A stretch of DNA of 43,875 bases from CAXBNB01 sp040151475. Its GTDB lineage: Bacteria; Bacteroidota; Bacteroidia; Cytophagales; Cyclobacteriaceae. The position numbers were made by a program, and so were the translations under genes. The notes beneath the pieces were generated by a model. It did no database searches. It worked only from the letters and a program-made list of their open reading frames with translations, and was not told where the DNA came from. Each line of letters opens with the position of its first letter. The stretch's first letter is position 1. Below, piece by piece: positions 8,486 through 15,805 of the stretch. The DNA is taken from the NCBI RefSeq assembly GCF_040151475.1, contig NZ_JBDKWG010000093.1:1-43875 (forward strand). The letters run 5' to 3'.

Positions 8486-9259
8486 TTACTTGGTCATAAT
8501 ACAAAAAAGGTCAAGATTTGTTTCTGACTCTTCATTGAGAAAATAGTCCTGATGTGATATGTCTGTTACCAAAGAAGTATTGTTGTTTTGAAGCATTTTT
8601 CTGTTTACCCTATTGAGTATATCGTAAGGTATTTTCAGTAAAGAAGCAGGGAGTCTGTATTGAAGGTTGAAAATGTCAAACCTGGTAAATTTAGCGACAG
8701 ACATTTTATTTTCTTCATAATAATTCATTACTGTTCCGTTACCTGCTATCCCCTTCATTTCTACATGTTGAAAAATAGTACCAGCCAGTTGTTTCAATTC
8801 TGCATTGGTATATTCGCGGATATGCCAGGGATTTCGAGTAAGTGTCATCTTGATGTTTGGAGTGGTAATGATGGCCTTACCACCAGGTTTAAGCACACGG
8901 TAGATTTCCTCAAGAAATTTTTTATCATCCTGTATGTGTTCGATCACCTGAAAACTAATAACTACATCAAATGTATTATCTGAAAGCCCCTTAAATGGCG
9001 GGAAATTCATTTGGCTGAAATTAACTGTAGGAAATTGCAATTTCAGCGCATCAATTACTTCATCTATTTTATCTAGTGCTGTATAGCTTTCAGCTTTACC
9101 TGCCAATAGGTTTATCCCTCTTCCTTCGCCACAGCCCGGCTCCAATACATTTCCTTCAATATACGGCTCTGCTTCATAATAAGCTTTTAACAACCTTTGG
9201 TGAATCGGATTGTCGGACAATATCTTATCCGATGCTATTTCAGTAGTATATGTACTCAT
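8486..9259 (-). CDS. Class I SAM-dependent methyltransferase
   Basis: This cytosolic protein of 257 aa (from ATG 9259) has a Methyltransf_11-type Rossmann fold: motif I VLEPGCGEGRGINLLA, acidic loop YTALDKIDEV, post-I VNFSQMNFPPF, motif II FDVVISFQVIEHI, and motif III EEIYRVLKPGGKAIITTPN. The substrate cannot be told; relatives act on quinones, sugars or lipids, and the long C-terminal part with NPWHIREYTNAEL resembles small-molecule and glycan-associated methyltransferases. GTG 9286 would add nine residues, but a TAATTTTG element at 9265-9272 falls between the two starts and favours ATG 9259. It is transcribed away from the GWxTD gene. Confidence 0.85.
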   Translation of the reverse strand: MSTYTTEIASDKILSDNPIHQRLLKAYYEAEPYIEGNVLEPGCGEGRGINLLAGKAESYTALDKIDEVIDALKLQFPTVNFSQMNFPPFKGLSDNTFDVVISFQVIEHIQDDKKFLEEIYRVLKPGGKAIITTPNIKMTLTRNPWHIREYTNAELKQLAGTIFQHVEMKGIAGNGTVMNYYEENKMSVAKFTRFDIFNLQYRLPASLLKIPYDILNRVNRKMLQNNNTSLVTDISHQDYFLNEESETNLDLFCIMTK

Positions 9260-9264
9260 TGTCG

Positions 9265-9272
9265 CAAAATTA
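9265..9272 (-). promoter_or_regulatory. Candidate -7 element 5 nt before the methyltransferase start
   Basis: On the minus strand TAATTTTG matches TAnnTTTG and is followed by CGACA and then ATG 9259. If used, the transcript would start at or very near the start codon, a leaderless or nearly leaderless mRNA. No clear -33 element is seen. Confidence 0.35.
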
Positions 9273-9358
9273 ACGTTTTCCTTCACTTAAAAAGCGCATT
9301 AAAAACTATATTAGTGAAGAATTTGCATTTTTAATCTAAATGAACAATTGCCTTAATT

Positions 9359-10639
9359 ATGAGACACCAAACAAGACTAAGCACCACAAACTCTTTCTTA
9401 AAATTGTGCATGTCAGTCTGCGGTTTTTTCTCTGACCAAATAAAAAACTTCTCAATTAAACCATTTTTCACCCTGAGCAAAAAGAAGTTGTTGGTATGCA
9501 TTTTATTTTTTTCATACTTGAGCGTATATGCTATTGATTTGACCAAACAGGATTTCAACTACCAATACGACCCTTATTCTCCGGTGAGTATAAAGCATAA
9601 GTTAACTCAGAAAAACAATGAATTTACACTGTATATCATGCTCAATCTAAAAAACCCTCTGAGGCAAGAGTATTTTTTTGAGATTGATATATTGGCTCAA
9701 AAAGGATATAGTGATAAGAATGACATCATTGTAGATACCGAATTGATCAAACAGGATTCCACCAGAAAATTGATATTGATGAAGTATCAATTTAGTGTTG
9801 ATAAAATGTACGATTTGCTTGTCGGAAGCTTCTTAATCAATAGCATCAACTATTACTATGACATCCCCATCCACTCCGGGCTAAAATTTCCCATTCCGGA
9901 AATCGTTCCTTTGAAAGAAAATGGATGGCCTTATTTTGAAAATTATATTGTACAAGGTAATACTGTGAATTTTGGACAAACTGCTTATTCCTTTCAGTAT
10001 GATGATCAGTTTGGTACTGCTATGCCTCCAATGGCATCTGATATTGAGCCCAGTTCAAATACGATTAAAATTGATTCCTCCTTTGTCTCTACTGCCTTTA
10101 CTCCTGATAAGGAACGCATGCTTTTTTTCAATCAGACCGACAGCTCCAGCAATGCTGGCTGCTCTTTTCTAAGTGTGTCCCCATATTACCCTAAATTGAG
10201 AAGAATAGATGATTTGGCAAAAGCCATAGTCTATTTATGCAAAAAGGAAGAATATGATAAAATTCAAAATGCTGGTGATACCAAAAAAGAATTTGATCGG
10301 TTTTGGATATCAGTTGTTTCTTCAGAAGACAGGGCACGGTCTATTCTGAAACGTTACTTTAATCATGTACGCTACGCCAATGCTTTTTTTACAAACTACA
10401 AGGAAGGATGGCGAACAGACAGAGGTATGATTTACATTATATATGGTAACCCAAAAGAAGTTATACGATCGGATGACAAAGAAATATGGAGTTATACAAT
10501 CAATAGGAAGAAACAAAACTTTAATTTCGCCAAAGTTCCCAACTTATTCGTTCAGCACCATTACGTTTTAATTCGGGATAACGATTTATCTAAAGTTTGG
10601 CTTAATGAAGTAGGAAAATGGAGAAAAGGAAATATGTAA
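9359..10639 (+). CDS. GWxTD domain-containing exported protein
   Basis: This is a 426-aa protein with a C-terminal GWxTD domain: G350-W-R-T-D354 is followed by RGMIYIIYGNPKEV and a KEIWSY strand, the hallmarks of this Bacteroidota/Chlorobi family of unknown function. The middle is beta-rich. A hydrophobic segment (LLVCILFFSYLSVYA, about 44-58) looks like a signal peptide or anchor but sits unusually far from the ATG at 9359. No ATG lies between Met17 and this segment, so either the true start is a non-ATG codon closer to it (for example CTG or TTG near 9474-9491) or the protein has a 40-residue cytoplasmic leader. The gene overlaps rlmB by 22 nt, so the two are probably cotranscribed. Confidence 0.8.
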   Translation: MRHQTRLSTTNSFLKLCMSVCGFFSDQIKNFSIKPFFTLSKKKLLVCILFFSYLSVYAIDLTKQDFNYQYDPYSPVSIKHKLTQKNNEFTLYIMLNLKNPLRQEYFFEIDILAQKGYSDKNDIIVDTELIKQDSTRKLILMKYQFSVDKMYDLLVGSFLINSINYYYDIPIHSGLKFPIPEIVPLKENGWPYFENYIVQGNTVNFGQTAYSFQYDDQFGTAMPPMASDIEPSSNTIKIDSSFVSTAFTPDKERMLFFNQTDSSSNAGCSFLSVSPYYPKLRRIDDLAKAIVYLCKKEEYDKIQNAGDTKKEFDRFWISVVSSEDRARSILKRYFNHVRYANAFFTNYKEGWRTDRGMIYIIYGNPKEVIRSDDKEIWSYTINRKKQNFNFAKVPNLFVQHHYVLIRDNDLSKVWLNEVGKWRKGNM

Positions 10640-11400
10640 AATACAACCGACCAAAAGAAGAATCTCACAATGATGAGGACATGATATTTGGTACGAGGGC
10701 TTTGATAGAAACGATCAAAGCAGGAAAACAAATCGAAAAGATATTTGTTCAAAAGGGGCTGAACAATGAATTGTTTTCAGAGCTAAATGACCTAATCCAA
10801 CTTCACAGACTCAGTGTATCTAAAGTTCCTGTTGAAAAACTGAACCGCCTTAGCAGAAAAAACCATCAGGGAGTCATTGCCTATGTATCTCCGGTCACTT
10901 ATGTGCCCCTTCACAACATAGTAGCTGCCAGTTATGAAAATGGACGTACTCCATTGATACTCATCCTCGACAGAATTACAGATGTAAGAAACTTTGGAGC
11001 CATTTGCAGAACGGCAGAATGTACCGGGGTAAATGCCGTAGTAATTCCTACAAAAGGAGGAGCACTTATCAATAGCGATGCAATAAAAACTTCTGCGGGA
11101 GCTCTGAATTATCTTTCTATTTGCAAAGAAGAAAATCTGGTCAAGACCATTACCTATCTAAAAGAGAGTGGATTTCAGGTCATTTCCTGTACGGAAAAAA
11201 CAGATAAACTTATTTTTGACCTAGAATACAACATCCCCACTGCTATAATAATGGGGTCAGAAGAAAATGGAATCTCAAAAGAGTTGATCGAGGCATCAGA
11301 CATTTCGGCAAAAATCCCATTACATGGTGAGATTGCTTCTCTTAATGTTTCAGTTGCTACAGCTGTAGTATTATATGAATGTATGAGACAAAGGATGTGA
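10618..11400 (+). CDS. rlmB: 23S rRNA 2'-O-methyltransferase RlmB-like (TrmH/SpoU family)
   Basis: This 260-aa protein has an N-terminal substrate-binding domain (MIFGTRALIETIKAGKQIEK; later RKNHQGVIAYVSP) and a C-terminal SPOUT knot with all three motifs: NFGAICRTAECTGVNAVVIP, then IIMGSEENGISKELIE, then IPLHGEIASLNVSVATAVVLYE. The expected activity is 2'-O-methylation of 23S rRNA (position 2251 in E. coli), using SAM. The length is usual for the family. ATG 10618 overlaps the end of the GWxTD gene. The first 20 residues (MEKRKYVKYNRPKEESHNDE) are a basic extension before the conserved domain. The stop lies only 9 nt from the convergent gene's stop, leaving no room for a terminator. Confidence 0.92.
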   Translation: MEKRKYVKYNRPKEESHNDEDMIFGTRALIETIKAGKQIEKIFVQKGLNNELFSELNDLIQLHRLSVSKVPVEKLNRLSRKNHQGVIAYVSPVTYVPLHNIVAASYENGRTPLILILDRITDVRNFGAICRTAECTGVNAVVIPTKGGALINSDAIKTSAGALNYLSICKEENLVKTITYLKESGFQVISCTEKTDKLIFDLEYNIPTAIIMGSEENGISKELIEASDISAKIPLHGEIASLNVSVATAVVLYECMRQRM

Positions 11401-11409
11401 AGTGAAACT

Positions 11410-12303
11410 TTACTCTTTGTATTCAAAAGTAATATTTCCGAAAGCCACGTCCAGATTGAATGTCATAAGGTTGGAAGCATCCGCTTTATATTCCGGATTG
11501 ACATAAATATTTTTATCTACTTCTTCAAAACCCTTTTTGACAGAAATATTACAAAGAGGAGACCTTTTAAAGTAAATAATGGCGGGAGTTTGTTTATTAG
11601 GTAAAATGACCTTCAAATTACCTGCACCCACACTGGCACTTATGTTACATTTTTCAAATGCATTTTCGTGAAAGTCCAATACTGCATTGCCAAATCCAAC
11701 ATCCGCAATGATATACTTCGCTTTCGATAGGTTTACATTTTTAGCGCTGATACTCCCCAAATCGACTTTTACCAAAAAAGTATCCATCACACAATTATTG
11801 GGTTTGTCAAGATCGTATTTCACATTTACATCTGCACTTCCCGTTTCAATTTTCAAATTGGATACTGACACACCTGACAGATCGACATTAGCAGCACCCA
11901 CTCCATAATTTAAATTGAGCTTGTATATCTTTTGCTTGTTCAGAAAGACCTTCCAAAAATTCATTTCATCCTTTTCTTCTGAACCAAACACAGTATAGGC
12001 AATGGTGTGGCTTAATCCACTCTTTTTGTAATCTTCCAAATTCAAATCTACGAAATTGGTGTTGTTACTTATGTTAGTATGAAAGGAAGGGTTAACGTCG
12101 CTGAAATCTGGATTTCCGTAGATAGTGATGGGATCGGAATGGTAGGAAGACTTGATGTGGCAGGTACCGGATGTCGCTTTTAGTGAGAAATTAATAGTAT
12201 CAAAAGAACTCTCATTCTTGACTGCATAAAACTTCTTGAGTTGACCATAACAGTGACAACAACAACATAGACCAGTAATAAAAATCAATATTCCCCTCAG
12301 CAT
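11410..12303 (-). CDS. Exported beta-repeat protein, DUF4097/LiaF-like
   Basis: This 297-aa protein has a hydrophobic N-terminus containing the odd run GLCCCCHCYGQ, which may be a signal peptide or a lipobox. The C-terminal half consists of short beta repeats with pattern VDLSGVSVSNLKIETGSADVN, DLGSISAKNVNLSKAKYIIA and VGAGNLKVILPN, like the right-handed beta structure of DUF4097/toastrack domains. Such proteins are envelope-associated and of poorly known function. It converges on rlmB with a 9-nt gap and has no same-strand neighbour close by. Family assignment is tentative and based on repeat style only. Confidence 0.55.
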   Translation of the reverse strand: MLRGILIFITGLCCCCHCYGQLKKFYAVKNESSFDTINFSLKATSGTCHIKSSYHSDPITIYGNPDFSDVNPSFHTNISNNTNFVDLNLEDYKKSGLSHTIAYTVFGSEEKDEMNFWKVFLNKQKIYKLNLNYGVGAANVDLSGVSVSNLKIETGSADVNVKYDLDKPNNCVMDTFLVKVDLGSISAKNVNLSKAKYIIADVGFGNAVLDFHENAFEKCNISASVGAGNLKVILPNKQTPAIIYFKRSPLCNISVKKGFEEVDKNIYVNPEYKADASNLMTFNLDVAFGNITFEYKE

Positions 12304-12482
12304 GAACTAACGTACGGATTCGCCAAATTTGAGTTGCAATTATACTAAAATTATGATTTGCGCCTGTACTCTATAAAGTATTGCATTTCAAACCTTTAAA
12401 ATTGACAGTATAAATCAGTTGTTCTACATTATAGAAAAGACAGGTTTCTCAGAATAAAAATTATTCTATTACAGAGATCCCC

Positions 12483-12490
12483 TAACTTTG
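12483..12490 (+). promoter_or_regulatory. Candidate distal -7 element (TAACTTTG) upstream of tatA
   Basis: TAACTTTG fits the Bacteroidota -7 consensus. It lies about 160 nt before ATG 12650, so a transcript from here would have a long leader. There is no clear -33 element, and a 7-bp dyad sits just upstream. Confidence 0.3.
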
Positions 12491-12606
12491 TTTTTTCAAA
12501 ATAAATAATCAGAATGTATATGACTTTTTCAGTTTTAAGCACGAATATTGCTTTAAGCTGACAAAAGGTTTAATAAATCAGCAGGTAAATGATGCGTAAA
12601 TTCATT

Positions 12607-12614
12607 TATCTTTG
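12607..12614 (+). promoter_or_regulatory. Candidate proximal -7 element (TATCTTTG) for tatA
   Basis: TATCTTTG matches TAnnTTTG and lies 35 nt before ATG 12650, giving a leader of normal length. It is identical to the element before the outer-membrane protein gene (8430-8437). No TTG is evident at -33. Confidence 0.4.
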
Positions 12615-12649
12615 TAACAAATTTCAAATTAGACAAAACACACTTTAAA

Positions 12650-12856
12650 ATGTTAGATTCAATATTAGCTATAGGAATGCCGGGAGGTTGGGAATTGGTG
12701 ATAATTGTTTTAGTGATTATACTTCTTTTTGGAGCCAAAAAAATTCCAGAGTTGGCAAAAGGATTAGGTAAAGGCATCAGAGAATTCAAAGATGCTACCA
12801 AGGAAATTAAAAACGAAATAGACGAAGGGATCAAAGAAGAACCTAAAAAGTCTTAA
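12650..12856 (+). CDS. tatA: Sec-independent translocase subunit TatA/TatE
   Basis: This 68-aa protein has the classic TatA plan: a short periplasmic N-terminus, one membrane helix (about 14-28, WELVIIVLVIILLFG), a hinge with FGAKKIPELAKGLGKGIREF, and an acidic/basic amphipathic C-terminal tail (KDATKEIKNEIDEGIKEEPKKS). TatA oligomers form the pore that moves folded proteins bearing twin-arginine signals. tatC is not in the window; split tat genes are common in Bacteroidota. The next gene on this strand starts 186 nt downstream. Confidence 0.93.
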   Translation: MLDSILAIGMPGGWELVIIVLVIILLFGAKKIPELAKGLGKGIREFKDATKEIKNEIDEGIKEEPKKS

Positions 12857-13042
12857 AGTTCAATAAACAGTTTGAACGGTTTTTGGCATTTCTAAAAATG
12901 TTCACCATACAATCATAAAATAGAAAGACTGGGTCTATCTATGGATAAATGTTCTTTTTTTCGGAAATAGAAAATTAGTATGGATTCTTTTGATTAAGAA
13001 CAGCAATCCATTTAATTTGTCAAACATGCTAAATCAAATTTT

Positions 13043-14431
13043 GTGTTAAAGATTAAATTAAGTGTAGTAGCCTTCTTAATAGCCTGTTTGCCTTGTTCAC
13101 TATTATATGGACAAGAAGCAGATGTTTTTGAAGACTTACTCCCTGATGCACCTTACGATCTTATTGAAGATCGATTAAGTTGCATGGAAAGTGAAGTTCC
13201 GCTCAATTTTAATAATAATGTCAAGTCGTTTATAGATTACTTCACTATTCGAAATCGTGAATATACCAAAGGAGTAATAGAAAGAAGAGATCGTTTTTTC
13301 CCAATTTTCGAAGAAATATTGGCGAAAAATGGCATGCCTGAAGAACTAAAATACCTGTCCATTGTTGAATCCGGATTGAGAGCCAACGCCATCTCCAGAG
13401 TAGGAGCCGGAGGGCTCTGGCAATTTATGCCTTCTACCGGCAAAATGTATAAGCTAAGCCAAAGTTGGTATATTGATGAACGCATGAATCCCCGAATGGC
13501 TACCGAAGCAGCATGTAAGTACCTCAAAGAATTGTACAACATGTTTGACGATTGGGAACTGGCTCTGGCAGCATATAATACCGGGCCAGGAAATGTGAGG
13601 AGAGCAATCCGTCGCTCGGGATATAAAAAGCACTTTTGGGAAATTTATCGGTATTTACCCAGAGAAACCCGATCCTATCTGCCTCAATTCGTTGCTATTG
13701 CATATACGCTGAATCATCTGGACGAACACAATTTTGTGGAGCACGAACTAGATATGCAATACTTGCAGGAGCACGACACCATACATGTTAGTAACTACAT
13801 TCATTTAGAAACTTTTGCAAGTCAGCTAAATTTATGTGTCGAAGATTTGATAAACTTAAATCCACAGATTATCAGGGGAGCAATTCCGGATGGTACAAAA
13901 AGATATCCACTTAATATTCCTGCTGATCTCAAAGCACATATCGATACTACTAAAACTACACTTTTGGATTCTGCTTCTAAAGTGGGTAAAAAAGAATTGG
14001 AATACCTTGCAAGAAATACACCGGGGAGTACTTTTGGCAGAACTAAGCAAGTTTACAGGGTAAGAAGTGGAGACGTACTTGGAACCATAGCCAACCAATA
14101 CCATGTGCGGGTATCCGACTTAAGAACCTGGAACAACATTAGTGGAAATATGATCAGAGTGGGGCAAAGACTCAATATTTGGGTATTACCATACTACAAT
14201 GCCAACACAAAATCCAACTATGTTGTCAGCAATTTACCTGTTACAACTCCAAAGACAGCTGCTGCCGAAAATGAAACAACAGGGGGCAACTTGTATCTGG
14301 TGAAAAATGGAGATTCTTTATGGAGTATATCCAAAAAGTTTGATGATCTCAGTATTGAGAAGCTTAAAAAACTCAACAACCTGACCAGTAGCAGAATCAA
14401 CCCCGGGCAAAAATTACGAATTAGTTTGTGA
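13043..14431 (+). CDS. MltD-like lytic transglycosylase with two LysM domains
   Basis: This 462-aa exported enzyme cleaves peptidoglycan glycan strands. It has a signal peptide (about 1-23, ending LLYG), then an SLT domain with catalytic Glu109 in the SIVESGLRANA motif, GAGGLWQFMPSTG, and the AAYNTGPGNVRRAIR motif. Two LysM peptidoglycan-binding repeats follow at about 335-382 (YRVRSGDVLGTIANQYHV) and 416-462 (YLVKNGDSLWSISKKFDD). The start is GTG: the nearby ATG at 13026 leads to an immediate stop, and the signal peptide begins at the GTG. It lies between tatA and a DUF4837 gene on the same strand. Length and domain order match MltD. Confidence 0.92.
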   Translation: MLKIKLSVVAFLIACLPCSLLYGQEADVFEDLLPDAPYDLIEDRLSCMESEVPLNFNNNVKSFIDYFTIRNREYTKGVIERRDRFFPIFEEILAKNGMPEELKYLSIVESGLRANAISRVGAGGLWQFMPSTGKMYKLSQSWYIDERMNPRMATEAACKYLKELYNMFDDWELALAAYNTGPGNVRRAIRRSGYKKHFWEIYRYLPRETRSYLPQFVAIAYTLNHLDEHNFVEHELDMQYLQEHDTIHVSNYIHLETFASQLNLCVEDLINLNPQIIRGAIPDGTKRYPLNIPADLKAHIDTTKTTLLDSASKVGKKELEYLARNTPGSTFGRTKQVYRVRSGDVLGTIANQYHVRVSDLRTWNNISGNMIRVGQRLNIWVLPYYNANTKSNYVVSNLPVTTPKTAAAENETTGGNLYLVKNGDSLWSISKKFDDLSIEKLKKLNNLTSSRINPGQKLRISL

Positions 14432-14505
14432 CTTTTGACCTAGTACTTTCTTTATAAGAAGTAATTTACCACAAATCTGCTTTTAGTAATCTATCCAATG
14501 AACTT

Positions 14506-15591
14506 ATGAAAAAATTAACTTCTCAGATAAATACAGGTTTAATTATTTTCTTTTTGGGTCTGCTTTTTTCTTGTTCACAGGAAAATGGGAAACAGAAAAA
14601 GACGAAAAGTTACTTGCCGGAAGCCAGAGGTGCAGATGGAGTGATTTTGGTTGTTATGGATTCGGCACTATGGGCAGATAGTTTAGGTGCAGAACTCAAA
14701 AAAACCTTCGCCAATCCTATTCCCGGCTTACCTCAAGATGAACCTTATTTTACCATTCGCCAAATTAACCCTCTCAAACTGAATGATATACTGAAAGCAG
14801 CAAAAAACATGATTTTTGTTACTACTCTTGATCAAAAAAGTAGGCAGAGCAATGCAATGCGTCATTTTATGACAGATGAATCTCTCAAGAAGATTCAAGC
14901 TGACAGCTCTATTTACCGATTTTCAAATCAAGACGCTTATGCAAGAGGACAGGAAATATTACACCTTTTTGGACAAAGTCAGGATCAACTCATAGCTAAG
15001 ATAATAAGTAACAGAACAACATTAAGAAACCATTTTCTGACAATAGAAAAGCGACGGATTTCTGAAACTCTTTTTAAGAAAGAAGAAAAAGGTACAGAGA
15101 GAATTCTGGAAAATGACCATGGCTTTACCTTCAGAATCCCTTATGGGTATGATCTTGCAAAAAATGAAAAAGATTTCGTATGGGTCAGGTTTTTAGATCT
15201 GGAGTATGAAAAAAATGTGTTTGTTTACTTCGTTCCTTATACCTCCAAAGAAGCATTCGACGATCCTGTAGAATATAGGGAAACAATTACATCCAAAAAA
15301 ATGAGAGATGTAGAAAAACCGGATGTCTATATGACTACACAAGATGTTCCCCATCAGGTGCAAGAAGTGAACTTTAATGGAAAATATGCCAAAGAAACCA
15401 GAGGTCTTTGGAAATTGAGCGACATCTCGGGTGGAGGAGCATTTGTGAGTTATGTTTTTGTGGACGAATCTCAAAAAAGAATATACTACCTGGAAGGATA
15501 TGCTTATGCTCCTTCAAAAGACAAAAGAGAATTCATGAGAGAAATGGAAGTAATTCTCTCCACTTTCAAATCAGGTGAAGAATTAAAATAA
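14506..15591 (+). CDS. DUF4837 family lipoprotein
   Basis: This 361-aa protein has a lipoprotein signal (hydrophobic 11-22, then FSC with lipid-modified Cys23). The DUF4837 signature RGADGVILVVMDSALWADSLG follows, with the later stretch HGFTFRIPYGYDLAKNEKDFVW and a C-terminal half containing RRISETLFKKEEKG and GLWKLSDISGGGAFVSYVF. The family is confined largely to Bacteroidota and has no known biochemical function. It follows the LysM transglycosylase by 74 nt, which suggests an envelope role. Confidence 0.82.
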   Translation: MKKLTSQINTGLIIFFLGLLFSCSQENGKQKKTKSYLPEARGADGVILVVMDSALWADSLGAELKKTFANPIPGLPQDEPYFTIRQINPLKLNDILKAAKNMIFVTTLDQKSRQSNAMRHFMTDESLKKIQADSSIYRFSNQDAYARGQEILHLFGQSQDQLIAKIISNRTTLRNHFLTIEKRRISETLFKKEEKGTERILENDHGFTFRIPYGYDLAKNEKDFVWVRFLDLEYEKNVFVYFVPYTSKEAFDDPVEYRETITSKKMRDVEKPDVYMTTQDVPHQVQEVNFNGKYAKETRGLWKLSDISGGGAFVSYVFVDESQKRIYYLEGYAYAPSKDKREFMREMEVILSTFKSGEELK

Positions 15592-15714
15592 TACATTTAT
15601 TGAAACCTGCTTTTCATTAAAGATAATAAAGCAACTGAAAGACAAATAAATAGCCCAAGTGTCAATATTTGTTTTCCAAAAAATACCCATCTTTAAGGTT
15701 TTAAATTTCAGGAA

Positions 15715-15722
15715 TAAATTTG
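15715..15722 (+). promoter_or_regulatory. Candidate -7 element (TAAATTTG) for the maeB-ruvA-sprA run
   Basis: TAAATTTG matches TAnnTTTG and lies 83 nt before ATG 15806 in the 214-bp gap after the DUF4837 gene. No clear -33 element accompanies it. Nothing else stands out in this gap. Confidence 0.3.
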
Positions 15723-15805
15723 ATAATATTTTTAACCTACCTTCCCCCTTAGATTGTAAACATAGCCAATCCAATGGCCTGGTTATACCAACTTAAAGAC
15801 ACCTT

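Larger units (their letters stand above)
12304..12649. other. 346-bp AT-rich divergent intergenic region
   Basis: No gene is visible between the divergent beta-repeat gene and tatA. It holds two plus-strand TAnnTTTG elements (12483-12490 and 12607-12614) and a small dyad, AGAATAA (12451-12457) / TTATTCT (12461-12467) with a 3-nt spacer, about 16 nt upstream of the first element. The dyad may be an operator, but it is short and AT-rich. No RNA structure or repeat of note was found. Confidence 0.5.
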
